This document shows positions 52,684 through 64,000 of a DNA stretch of 64,000 bases, piece by piece. The DNA is taken from assembly GCA_963662175.1 (NCBI GenBank), contig OY759214.1, forward strand, positions 99,348,115-99,412,114, read 5' to 3'. The DNA is from Aradus depressus. Its lineage: Eukaryota > Arthropoda > Insecta > Hemiptera > Aradidae. Positions within the stretch are counted from its first letter, which is position 1. Each line of letters opens with the position of its first letter. Position numbers and translations under genes: made by a program. The notes below the pieces were generated by a model. The model was given only the letters and a program-made list of their open reading frames with translations, searched no databases and was not told the DNA's origin.

Positions 52684-55444
52684 TAGCAGTAATACCCGGC
52701 GTTGCCCGGGGAACTTTGACTTTTCTCCCAATATCTTCTATAATAATATATATAAGGCTATTCAGTTCCTCGACAGTACATTCATGATGTTATAATTTTC
52801 AATTATTCATACGGAATAAAGCTTATAGTCCTTCAACTGTAGTAACGCTAGTAAGTTTTTAGAACCCCTGGGCACTACAGCTAGTATGCGCCTCTCAACG
52901 GCGGAAACCACAGCTAGTGAATACTTAGCATCGCTGGACGTCCTAGCCAATGCGTACTTTAGAACGTTTGTGACCACAGCTAGTATGTGCCTTGCAACGC
53001 TGGGCACCACAGCTAGTACGTAGTTAGGAACGCTGGGCATCACAGCTAGTATGTGCCTTGCGACGGCGGACACCACAGCTAGTACGTAGTTAGGAACCCT
53101 CGTCACCACAGCTAGTATGTGCCTCGCAACAGCGGACCCCGCAGCTAGTACGAAGTTAGGAACGCTGGGCATCACAGCTAGTAAGTGCCTTGCAACAGCG
53201 GACCACACAGATAGTACGTTTTTAGGAACGCTGGGCCCTACAGCTATTAAGTGCCTTGCAACAGCGGACCCAACAGATAGTACGTTTTTAGGAACGCTGG
53301 GACCTACAGCTATTAAGTGCCTTGCAACAGCGGACCCCACAGCTAGTACGTAGTTAGGAACGCTGGGCCCTACAGCTATTAAGTGCCTTGCAACAGCGGA
53401 CCCCACAGCTAGTACGTAGTTAGGAACGCTGGGCATTACAGTTAAATTTTGAGCCGTCACACCGCCTATTTTTCTATTTGGCCTTCAGGAATACTATATG
53501 TGAAATTTCGTGACAATCTGACCAACCGTTAATGAGCCAGCACTATATTTATACTTAGGCCCCCTCCCCCCCCACAACCCCCCCTCCCGTTCAAAACTTT
53601 GGGTCGCCACACACCTTTTTTTTTTACTACATGTGAAACTTCGTGACAATGCGACCACCCGATATTGAGCTAGCTCTATATTTATACTTAGGCCCCCCAC
53701 AACCCCTCCTCCCGTTCAAAACTTTGGGACGCCACACAACTTATTTTTCTATTTGGCCTTCAGGAATACTACATGGGAAATTTCGTGACAATACGACCAA
53801 CCGTTAATGAGCTAGCACTATATTTATACTTAGGCCCTCCCACAACCCCCCCTCCCGTTCAAAACTTTGGGACACCACACATCTTATTTTCTATTTGGCC
53901 TTCAGGAATACTACATGGGAAATTTCGTGACAATACGACCAACCGTTAATGAGCTACCACTATATTTATACTTAGGCCCCACCCCCACAACCCCCCCTCC
54001 CGTACAAAATTTTGAGCCGTCACACCGCCTATTTTTCTATTTGGCCTTCAGGAATACTATATGTGAAATTTCGTGACAATCTGACCAACCGTTAATGAGC
54101 CAGCACTATATTTATACTTAGGCCCCCTCCCCCCCCACAACCCCCCCCTCCCGTTCAAAACTTTGGGTCGCCACACACCTTTTTTTTTTACTACATGGGA
54201 AATTTCGTGACAATACGACCAACCGTTAATGAGCTAGCTCTATATTTATACTTAGGCCCCCCACAACCCCCCCTCCCGTTCAAAACTTTGGGTCGCCACA
54301 CATCTTATATTTCTATTTGGCTGTTAAAAATACTACATGTGAAATTTCGTGACGATCCGACCAATCGTTGAAGAGTTAGCACTATATTTAAACTTAGGCC
54401 CTCCCACAACCCCTCCTCCCGTTCAAAACGTTGGGACGCCACACACCTTTTTTTCCTATTTGGCTTTTAAAAATACTACATGTGAAATTTCATGACGATT
54501 CGCCCATTAGTTAATGAGTTAGCTCTATATTTATACTTAGGCCCCCCCACTACCCCCCCTCCCGTAAAACATTTTGAGCCGTCACACCGCCTATTTTTTT
54601 ATTTGGTCTTCAGGAATACTACATGTGAAATTTCGTGACAATCCGACCAATCGTTGAAGAGTTAGCACTATATTTATACTTAGGCCCTCCCACAACCCCC
54701 CCTCCCGTTCAAAACGTTGGGACGCCACACACCTTTTTTTGCTATTTGGCTTTTAAAAATACTACATGTGAAATTTCATGACGATTCGCCCATTAGTTAA
54801 TGAGTTAGCTCTATATTTATAATTAGGCCCCCCCACAACCCCCCCTCCCGATCAAAACGTTGGGACGCCACACACCTTTTTTTGCTATTTGGCTTTTAAA
54901 AATACTACATGTGAAATTTCATGACGATTCGCCCATTAGTTAATGAGTTAGCTCTATATTTATAATTAGGCCCCCCCACAACCCCCCCTCCCGATCAAAA
55001 CTTTGGGACGCCACACACCTTTTTTTCCTATTTGGCTTTTAAAAATACTACGTGAAATTTCATGACGATTCGCCAATTAGTCAATGAGTTAGCTCTATAT
55101 TTATACTTAGGCCCCCCTTACAACCCCCCCTCCCGATCAAAACTTTGGGACGCCACACACCTTTTTTTCCTATTTGGCTTTTAAAAATACTACGTGAAAT
55201 TTCATGACGATTCGCCCATTAGTTAATGAGTTAGCACTATTTACATACTTAGGCCCCCCTTACAACCCCCCCTCCCGATCAAAATTTTGGGACGCCACAT
55301 AGCCTATTATTCAATCGGGCTCAAAAGAATGCTACATGGGCAGTTTCATAAAAATCCGTCCAGCGGTTTGGGCGTGATGCTGGAACAAACATACATACAA
55401 ACAAACAAACAAACAAACCCCGTTTCAGCTTTATTAATATAGAT
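52684..55444 (+). repeat. Family D composite element, long copy
   Basis: The head TAGCAGTAATACCCGGCGTT and GCCCGGGGAACTTTGAC at 52,684, a spacer with CTCGACAGTACATTCATGAT, a 66-bp minisatellite (52,850-53,445), some twelve units of 150-180 bp (ATTTGGCCTTCAGGAATACT, TTCGTGACAATCCGACC, a CCCCCCTCCCGTTC spacer), and the tail CGTCCAGCGGTTTGGGCGTG to TTTATTAATATAGAT. Class unknown. The head resembles abundant insect repeats that start with CCCGGCGTTGCCCGGG. Confidence 0.75.
52807..53460 (-). other. 66-bp minisatellite with an open frame (22-residue period)
   Basis: The array GTACGTAGTTAGGAACGCTG ... CCTTGCAACAGCGGACCCC has a 66-bp period, a multiple of three, and stays open on minus for 217 codons: SVPNYVLAVGSAVARHLIAV repeated. 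A 210-codon relative lies at 60,519-61,151 with the same ending (VERRILAVVPRG ... LKDYK). There is no sign of splice sites, promoter or a known domain. The open frame may simply follow from the period. Confidence 0.5.
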
Positions 55445-56051
55445 TATATCACAATGTACACAAGTTTTAATTTGTGTTCATATCTATACATACATCTTTT
55501 TTTTGGGGGCATTTTTCTTCCATAGTGGATCGGTGTCACCATATTTAAAGTCAGTCTGAACGTTGTGCTGACGTTGGCATAATCCGAAACCAGCACACTC
55601 TATGGCTCTGTCAGTTAACAAATATTAAATCTATAAACCGTTAAAAAGCAAGAAATTTGAAGAATGGAGTCTACCGAGCTCAGGATCGCCACTTAGAAAT
55701 CTAGCTGAGGCACTTAGGTCAGATGTTTTAATCGGGAAGTTAAAAATAACTTTGAGCACTTCGTCCTTCGGATGGGACATTAAGCGATGATCCAGGGCTT
55801 TTTCGAATGTGAGGTACTCGATAATGAGACGTATGTTATGTAAATAAACCTGGGTAGGTCAATTTCCACTTAGGTTGAAAGCCTTGAGCACGTCGTCCTT
55901 CGGATGGGACTTTCCGGATATATCTGAATCTGTAGTATCAGTTTTAACAATTATTAAGCCTATAAACCGTTAAATAGCGCGAATTTTTTGAAAAACGTTT
56001 TCATTTTGATTTTTGTGTGGGGTTCAGATAATCCGGTCGTTCTCTATCATT
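53480..56051. repeat. Copy 1 of a 2,572-bp tandem duplication
   Basis: From GGCCTTCAGGAATACTATAT through the family D units, the tail, a unique 165-bp piece (TGTACACAAGTTTTAATTTG) and one family E unit to TTCTCTATCA. Every stretch I compared with 56,052-58,623 was identical, including the homopolymer lengths. Confidence 0.9.
55611..56050 (+). repeat. Single family E satellite unit
   Basis: GAGCTCAGGATCGCCACTTA, CTTCGTCCTTCGGATGGGAC, ATTAAGCGATGATCC and CGTCGTCCTTCGGATGGGAC. It belongs to the duplicated block. Confidence 0.85.
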
Positions 56052-58623
56052 GGCCTTCAGGAATACTATATGTGAAATTTCGTGACAATCTGACCAACCG
56101 TTAATGAGCCAGCACTATATTTATACTTAGGCCCCCTCCCCCCCCACAACCCCCCCTCCCGTTCAAAACTTTGGGTCGCCACACACCTTTTTTTTTTACT
56201 ACATGTGAAACTTCGTGACAATGCGACCACCCGATATTGAGCTAGCTCTATATTTATACTTAGGCCCCCCACAACCCCTCCTCCCGTTCAAAACTTTGGG
56301 ACGCCACACAACTTATTTTTCTATTTGGCCTTCAGGAATACTACATGGGAAATTTCGTGACAATACGACCAACCGTTAATGAGCTAGCACTATATTTATA
56401 CTTAGGCCCTCCCACAACCCCCCCTCCCGTTCAAAACTTTGGGACACCACACATCTTATTTTCTATTTGGCCTTCAGGAATACTACATGGGAAATTTCGT
56501 GACAATACGACCAACCGTTAATGAGCTACCACTATATTTATACTTAGGCCCCACCCCCACAACCCCCCCTCCCGTACAAAATTTTGAGCCGTCACACCGC
56601 CTATTTTTCTATTTGGCCTTCAGGAATACTATATGTGAAATTTCGTGACAATCTGACCAACCGTTAATGAGCCAGCACTATATTTATACTTAGGCCCCCT
56701 CCCCCCCCACAACCCCCCCCTCCCGTTCAAAACTTTGGGTCGCCACACACCTTTTTTTTTTACTACATGGGAAATTTCGTGACAATACGACCAACCGTTA
56801 ATGAGCTAGCTCTATATTTATACTTAGGCCCCCCACAACCCCCCCTCCCGTTCAAAACTTTGGGTCGCCACACATCTTATATTTCTATTTGGCTGTTAAA
56901 AATACTACATGTGAAATTTCGTGACGATCCGACCAATCGTTGAAGAGTTAGCACTATATTTAAACTTAGGCCCTCCCACAACCCCTCCTCCCGTTCAAAA
57001 CGTTGGGACGCCACACACCTTTTTTTCCTATTTGGCTTTTAAAAATACTACATGTGAAATTTCATGACGATTCGCCCATTAGTTAATGAGTTAGCTCTAT
57101 ATTTATACTTAGGCCCCCCCACTACCCCCCCTCCCGTAAAACATTTTGAGCCGTCACACCGCCTATTTTTTTATTTGGTCTTCAGGAATACTACATGTGA
57201 AATTTCGTGACAATCCGACCAATCGTTGAAGAGTTAGCACTATATTTATACTTAGGCCCTCCCACAACCCCCCCTCCCGTTCAAAACGTTGGGACGCCAC
57301 ACACCTTTTTTTGCTATTTGGCTTTTAAAAATACTACATGTGAAATTTCATGACGATTCGCCCATTAGTTAATGAGTTAGCTCTATATTTATAATTAGGC
57401 CCCCCCACAACCCCCCCTCCCGATCAAAACGTTGGGACGCCACACACCTTTTTTTGCTATTTGGCTTTTAAAAATACTACATGTGAAATTTCATGACGAT
57501 TCGCCCATTAGTTAATGAGTTAGCTCTATATTTATAATTAGGCCCCCCCACAACCCCCCCTCCCGATCAAAACTTTGGGACGCCACACACCTTTTTTTCC
57601 TATTTGGCTTTTAAAAATACTACGTGAAATTTCATGACGATTCGCCAATTAGTCAATGAGTTAGCTCTATATTTATACTTAGGCCCCCCTTACAACCCCC
57701 CCTCCCGATCAAAACTTTGGGACGCCACACACCTTTTTTTCCTATTTGGCTTTTAAAAATACTACGTGAAATTTCATGACGATTCGCCCATTAGTTAATG
57801 AGTTAGCACTATTTACATACTTAGGCCCCCCTTACAACCCCCCCTCCCGATCAAAATTTTGGGACGCCACATAGCCTATTATTCAATCGGGCTCAAAAGA
57901 ATGCTACATGGGCAGTTTCATAAAAATCCGTCCAGCGGTTTGGGCGTGATGCTGGAACAAACATACATACAAACAAACAAACAAACAAACCCCGTTTCAG
58001 CTTTATTAATATAGATTATATCACAATGTACACAAGTTTTAATTTGTGTTCATATCTATACATACATCTTTTTTTTGGGGGCATTTTTCTTCCATAGTGG
58101 ATCGGTGTCACCATATTTAAAGTCAGTCTGAACGTTGTGCTGACGTTGGCATAATCCGAAACCAGCACACTCTATGGCTCTGTCAGTTAACAAATATTAA
58201 ATCTATAAACCGTTAAAAAGCAAGAAATTTGAAGAATGGAGTCTACCGAGCTCAGGATCGCCACTTAGAAATCTAGCTGAGGCACTTAGGTCAGATGTTT
58301 TAATCGGGAAGTTAAAAATAACTTTGAGCACTTCGTCCTTCGGATGGGACATTAAGCGATGATCCAGGGCTTTTTCGAATGTGAGGTACTCGATAATGAG
58401 ACGTATGTTATGTAAATAAACCTGGGTAGGTCAATTTCCACTTAGGTTGAAAGCCTTGAGCACGTCGTCCTTCGGATGGGACTTTCCGGATATATCTGAA
58501 TCTGTAGTATCAGTTTTAACAATTATTAAGCCTATAAACCGTTAAATAGCGCGAATTTTTTGAAAAACGTTTTCATTTTGATTTTTGTGTGGGGTTCAGA
58601 TAATCCGGTCGTTCTCTATCAGT
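56052..58623. repeat. Copy 2 of the 2,572-bp tandem duplication
   Basis: Exact offset of 2,572 bp from copy 1; for example the same family D frames start at 53,867 and 56,439. After the copy, more family E units follow, whereas copy 1 joins copy 2. Confidence 0.9.
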
Positions 58624-60408
58624 TTTAACAAATATTAAATCTATAAACCGTTAAAAAGCGAGAAATTTGAAGAATGGAGTCTACCGAGCTCAGGATCGCC
58701 ACTTACAAATCTAGCTGAGGCACTTAGGTCAGATGTTTTAATCGGGAAGTGAAAAATAACTATGAGCAAGTCGTCCTTCGGATGGGACTTTAAGCGATGT
58801 TCCAGGACTTTTTCGAATGTGAGGTACTCGATAATGAGACGTATGTTATGTAAATAAACCTGGGTAGGTGAAATTTCACTTAGGTTGAAAATAGCCTTGA
58901 GCACGTCGTCCTTCGGATGGGACTTTCCGGATAAATCTGAATCTGTCGTATCAGTTTTAACAATTATTAAGCCTATAAACCGTTAAATAGCGCAAATTTT
59001 TTGAAAAACATTTTTATTTTGATTTTTGTGTAGGATTCAGATAATCCGGTCGTTCTCTATCAGTTCTAACAAATATTAAATCTATAAACCGTTAAAAAGC
59101 GAGAAATTTGAAGAATGGAGTCTACCGAGCTCAGGATCGCCACTTAGAAATCTAGTTGAGGCACTTAGGTCAGATGTTTCAACCGGGAAGTTAAAAAACA
59201 CTTTGAGCACGTCGTCCTTCGGATGGGACTTTAAGCCATGATCCAGGGCTTTTTCGAATGTGAGGTACTCGATAATGAGACGTATGTTATGTAAATAAAC
59301 CTGGGTAGGTGAAATATCACTTAGGTTGAAAATAGCCTTGAGCACGTCGTCCTTCGGATGGGACTTTCCGGATAAATCTGAATCTGTCGTATCAGTTTTA
59401 ACAATTATTAAGCCTATAAACCGTTAAATAGCGCAAATTTTTTGAAAAACATTTTTATTTTGATTTTTGTGTAGGATTCAGATAATCCGGTCGTTCTCTA
59501 TCAGTTTTAACAAATATTAAATCTATAAACCGTTAAAAAGCGAGAAATTTGAAGAATGGAGTCTACCGAGCTCAGGATCGCCACTTAGAAATCTAGCTGA
59601 GGCACTTAGGTCAGATGTTTTAATCGGGAAGTGAAAAATAACTATGAGCACGTCGTCCTTCGGATGGGAGTTTAAGCGATGTTCCAGGACTTTTTCGAAT
59701 GTGAGGTACTCGATAATGAGACGTATGTTATGTAAATAAACCTGGGTAGGTGAAATTTCACTTAGGTTGAAAATAGCCTTGAGCACGTCGTCCTTCGGAT
59801 GGGACTTTCCGGATAAATCTGAATCTGTCGTATCAGTTTTAACAATTATTAAGACTATAAACCGTTAAATAGCGCAAATTTTTTGAAAAACATTTTTATT
59901 TTGATTTTTGTGTAGGATTCAGATAATCCGGTCGTTCTCTATCAGTTTTAACAAATATTAAATCTATAAACCGTTAAAAAGCGAGAAATTTCAAGAATGG
60001 AGTCTACCGAGCTCAGGATCGCCACTTAGAAATCTAGTTGAGGCACTTAGGTCAGATGTTTCAATCGGGAAGTTAAAAAACACTTTGAGCACGTCGTCCT
60101 TCGGATGGGACTTTAAGCGATGATCCAGGGCTTTTTCGAATGTGAGGTACTCGATAATGAGACGTATGTTATGTAAATAAACCTGGGTAGGTGAAATATC
60201 ATTTAGGTTGAAAATAGCCTTGAGCACGTCGTCCTTCGGATGGGACTTTCCGGATAATTCTGAATCTCTCGTATCAGTTTTAACAATTATTAAGCCTATA
60301 AACCGTTAAATAGCGCAAATTTTTTGAAAAACATTTTTATTTTGATTTTTGTGTAGGATTCAGATAATCCGGTCGTTCTCTATCAGTTTTAACAAATATT
60401 AAATCTAT
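58183..60408 (+). repeat. Family E satellite array, 441-bp units
   Basis: Five units with starts about 441 bp apart (GAGTCTACCGAGCTCAGGAT at about 58,239, 58,677, 59,118, 59,559 and 60,000). The subtypes alternate (e.g. GTTTTAATCGGGAAGTGAAA against GTTTCAACCGGGAAGTTAAA), suggesting a two-unit higher-order repeat. An 87-codon minus frame in the units is period-driven. Confidence 0.9.
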
Positions 60409-62082
60409 AGCAGTTATACCCGGCGTTGCCCGGGGAACTTTGATTTTTCTCCCAATATCTTCTATAACGCTATTCAGTTCCTCGACAGTACATTCATGAT
60501 GTTATAATTTTCAATTATTCATACGGAATAAGGCTTATAGTCCTTCAGCTGTTGTAACGCTAGTAAGTTTTTAGGACCCCTGGGCACCACAGCTAGTATG
60601 CGCCTTTCAACGGCGGAAGCCACACCTAGTGAATACTTAGCATCGCTGGACGTCCTAGTCAGTGCGTAGTTAAGAACGTTTGTGACCACAGCTAGTATGT
60701 GGCTTGCAACGCTGAGCACCACAGCTAGTACGTAGTTGGGAATGCTGGGCATCATAGCTAGTATGTGCCTTGCGACGGCGGACCCAACAGCTAGTACGTA
60801 GTTAGGAACGCTGGTCACCACAGCTCGTATGTGCCTCGCAACAGCGGACCCCACAGCTAGTACGAAGTTAGGAACGCTGGGCATCACAGCTATTAAGTGC
60901 CTTGCAACAGCGGACCCCACAGCTAGTATGTAGTTAAATACGCTGGGCATTACAGCTATTAAGTGCCTTGCAACAGCGAACTTCACAGCTAGTACATAGT
61001 TAGGAACGCTGGGCACTGCAGCTAGTAAATGCCTTGCAACAACGGACCCCACAGCTAGTACGAAGTTAGGAACGCTGGGCACTACAGCTAGTAAATGCCT
61101 TGCAACAACGGACCCCACAGCTAGTACGATATTAGGAACCCTGGGCATCACAGCTAGTATGCTTTTGCAACGACGGACCCCACAGCTAGTACGTTTTTAG
61201 GAACGCTGGGCCCTACAGGTAGTAGGTGCCTTGCAACTGCGAACCCCACAGATAGTATGTAGTTAGAACCACAGGGCATCACAGCTAGTATGAGTTTTGC
61301 AACGGCGGACCCCACAGCTAGTACCTACGAGTGAAATACGCTGGGCCACACTGCTAGCGCCTTGCAACAGCAGACCCCACAGCTAGTACGTAATTAGAAA
61401 CGCTGGGCATTACAGCTAGTAAATGTCTTATAGGTGCCTTGCAACAGAGGACCCCACAGCTAGTACGATATTAGGAACGCTGGACATCACAGCTAGTAAA
61501 TGTCTTGCAACAGTGAACCCCACAGCGAATACATAGTTACTACTACTACATGTGAAATTCATGACAATACGATCAACCGTTAATGAGTTAGCTCTATATT
61601 TATACTTAGGCCCCCCCACAACCCCCCCTCCCGTTCAAAACTTTGGGACGCCACACACCTTTTTTTCTTGTTTGGCTTTTAAAAAGACTACGTGTGAAAT
61701 TTCATGACAATTCGACCATTAGTTAATGTGTTAGCACTATTTATATACTTAGGCCCCCCTTACAACCCCCCCTCCCGATCAAAACTTTGGGACGCCACAC
61801 ACCTTTTTTTCCTGTTTGGATCTTAAAAAGACTACCTGTGAAATTTCATGACAATTCGCCCATTAGTTAATGAGTTAGCACTATTTACATACTTAGGCCC
61901 CCCTTACAACCCCCCCTCCCGATCAAAATTTTGGGACGCCACATAGCCTATTATTCAATCGGGCTCAAAAGAATGCTACATGGGCAGTTTCATAAAAATC
62001 CGTCCAGCGGTTTGGGCGTGATGCTGGAACAAACATACAAACAAACAAACAAACCCCGTTTCAGCTTTATTAATATAGACTA
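60409..62082 (+). repeat. Family D composite element, second copy
   Basis: The head TAGCAGTTATACCCGGCGTT is joined directly to a family E unit (ATCTATAGCAGTTATACC), then the 66-bp array (60,560-61,545), three 150-170-bp units and the tail TTTATTAATATAGAC. Confidence 0.78.
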
Positions 62083-62768
62083 GCAGTAATACCCGGCGTT
62101 GATCGGGGAACATTGACTTTTCACCTAATATCTCTCATTCGAATCCAATTCAATTCTTCGACAGTACATTCATGATGTTATAATTTTCAATTATTCATTA
62201 TAAATAAGCCTTATAGCACTTCAACGGCAGACACCACAGCTAGTATGTATCTGCTTAATATCGGTGTACAGAAGAAGAGAAAGCTACATGTGAAATTCCT
62301 TCAGCTTAATGCACCCCACCCCTCAGGTTCAAAAAGTTGAAACGTAACAACGAATTTTCAAATTTTGTTTTGAAATTACTACATGTGAAATTCCATGACA
62401 ATCCGACCATTAGTTAATGAGCTACCACTATTTATATACTTAAGTCCACCCCCACTATCCTCCCTTTCGTTCAATATCTTCAGAGGTCACAAACCCTATT
62501 TTTCTATTTGGCCTTTAAGAATACTAGATGTGAAATTTCATGATAATCCGACCATTAGTTAATGAGCTACCACTATTTATATACTTAGGTCTATCCCCCC
62601 ACCCCCCCCCCCTCCCGTTCAAAATTTTGGGACGCCACATAGCCTATTATTCAACTGGGGTCATAAGAATGCTACATGTGAAGTTTCATAAAAACCCGTC
62701 GAGCCGTTTGGGCGTGATACTGGAACAAACAAACAAATAAACCCCGTTTCAGCTTTATTAATATAGAT
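62083..62768 (+). repeat. Family D element, short third copy, head to tail with the second
   Basis: TAGCAGTAATACCCGGCGTT starts where the previous tail ends (AATATAGACTAGCAG). A single 66-bp remnant (CACCACAGCTAGTATGTA) is followed by two to three 150-bp units with a C-rich run (62,597-62,612) and the tail to TATAGAT. Colinear with 42,371-42,772. Confidence 0.78.
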
Positions 62769-62824
62769 TTCTTCCTTGAAAATTTTAGTTGGAGCCAAAC
62801 GGAAACGTATTTTTTCTTTATATT

Positions 62825-64000
62825 TGGTGTCTACTGAGCTCAGGATCGCAAGTTGGAAATCTAGACGGGGCTCTTAGTTGTTTTAACTGACTTATATTAT
62901 TTATTTTTTAAAATAGCCTTGAGCACTTCGTCCTTCGGTTAGGACTTTCCCGATACATCTGAATTTGTCTTTGGTTGACCAACTTCATTTATGGTCGCTG
63001 CCTATCTACCAACATTGCTGTATTAATTTGTTTTTCAGAAAATATGTCAAAACGGTAGGTACCTCAAAGCCCACTTATATTCCACATTTCTTCCATGATA
63101 ATCTTAGTTGGAACCAAACGGTAACTTATTTTATCTTACATATGGAGTCTATCGAGCTCAGGATCGCCACTTAGATATCTAGCAAAGGCATTTAGGTCAA
63201 ATGTTTTAATCGAGAAGATAAAAATAAATTTGAGCACGTCGTCCTTCGGATTGGACTTTAGGCTATGATCGAGGGCCTTTTTGTATGTCGGGTGCTCGAT
63301 AATGAGTCGTATGTTATGTATCTAAACCTGGGTAGGTGACATTTCATTTAGGTTAAAAATTACTTGAGCACGTCGTCCTTCGGATGGGACTTTTCCGATA
63401 CATCTGAATCTTTCTTTGGTTGACCATCTTCATTTATGGTCGCTGCCTATCTACCAACATAGCTGTATTAATTTGTTTTTCAGAAAATATGTCAAAACGG
63501 TACCTACCTCAAAGCCCACTTATATTCCACATTTCTTCCTTGATCATTTTAGTTGGAACCAAACGGTAACTTATTTTATCATACATATGGAGTCTAGCGA
63601 GCTCAGGATCGCCACTTAGAAATCTAGCCAAGGCACTTAGATCAGATGTTTTAATCGAGAAGATAAAAATAAATTTGAGCACGTCGTCCTTCGGATTGGA
63701 CTTTAGGCTATGATCGAGAGCCTTTTGGTATGTCAGGTCCTGGATAATGAGTCGTATGTTATGTTTCTAAACCTGGGTAGCTGAAATTTCACTTAGGTTA
63801 AAAAAACCTTGAGCACGTCGTCCTTCGGATGGGACTTGCCCGATAAATATGAATCTGTGTATCAGATTTAACTAATATTAAGCCTATAAACCGTTATAAA
63901 GCGAGAAATTTGAAGAATGGGATTTAGCCCGACTATTTTCGAAAAACATTTTTATTTCGATTTTTGTATAGGATTCAGATATCCCGGTTGTTCATCAGTT
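62825..64000 (+). repeat. Family E satellite, array continuing past the window end
   Basis: Begins GTGTCTACTGAGCTCAGGAT; includes two units with the extra TTGGTTGACC ... ATTTCTTCC block (62,970-63,100 and 63,410-63,550). It is colinear with 44,625 onwards and ends mid-unit at TGTTCATCAGTT. Confidence 0.85.

Noticed and set aside
58641..60227. Four 87- or 78-codon minus frames (MLKAIFNLSEISPTQVYLHN)
   Set aside because: They recur once per satellite unit, with no promoter or splice signals, and are broken in the 44.6-48.3-kb units.

Overview
This is eukaryotic, AT-rich, non-coding-dominated DNA, most likely from an insect. Hemiptera (aphid or a relative) is my best guess, from the mix of transposon families and the GQNRN-type transposases, but no host gene here proves it. 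There are no operons, rRNA genes or ordinary tRNA genes. Almost everything recognisable is mobile or tandem-repeat DNA, plus a few isolated exons that look like fragments of host genes with very long introns.

Layout, 0-9 kb: several short minus-strand exons with matching phase (2 nt at the start, 1 nt at the end) lie at about 0.3, 1.2, 1.8, 1.9-2.3, 5.2-5.7, 5.7-5.8 and 8.9 kb. One carries a 78-bp coding repeat and one is split by a tRNA-derived SINE. A LINE with a reverse transcriptase and an RNase H (2.65-5.1 kb) sits in one intron. A plus-strand terminal exon with AATAAA ends at 7.45 kb. Two tRNA-derived SINE families recur through the left 38 kb. SINE A has about ten substantial copies plus several fragments. 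SINE B has six copies.

9-15 kb: a CACTATAAAG minisatellite, an hAT element with an exact 8-bp target duplication, and a 2.9-kb element with roughly 460-490 bp inverted arms that carries a FEN/PIN-like nuclease gene and a Cys-rich CXC-like exon. 15-20 kb: a second long-arm element (about 590-640 bp arms, each with a captured SINE head) carrying a broken GCGGQNRN-type transposase. 20-24 kb: a nested stack, with SINE A debris inside a Tc1 element inside a piggyBac element, TA and TTAA target sites still visible. 24-32 kb: a Penelope-like fragment with a hammerhead-like motif, an hAT-type MITE with an 8-bp duplication, paired SINEs, a truncated Jockey-type LINE inside another repeat, and a further MITE.

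32-45 kb: a possible first coding exon of the minus-strand gene, a piggyBac tail, a second GQNKN-type transposase, two PIF/Harbinger elements with remnants of a transposase and a MADF protein, and a third GQNKN-type element (42,833-44,620). That last one is complete at its ends, with a 4-bp target duplication and an uninterrupted relative of its insertion site at 62.8 kb. The three GQNRN/GQNKN loci each have their own short repeated motif near the ends or flanks, which may be transposase binding sites. 45-64 kb: layered tandem repeats, namely a roughly 440-bp satellite that contains a piece of SINE A, 66-bp, 18-bp and 150-180-bp arrays, and a 2,572-bp tandem duplication that looks identical.

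How parts relate: the repeats are nested, so relative age can be read directly (SINE in Tc1 in piggyBac, long-arm element in family C, GQNKN element in a duplicated satellite block). No intact, obviously functional transposase gene was found.
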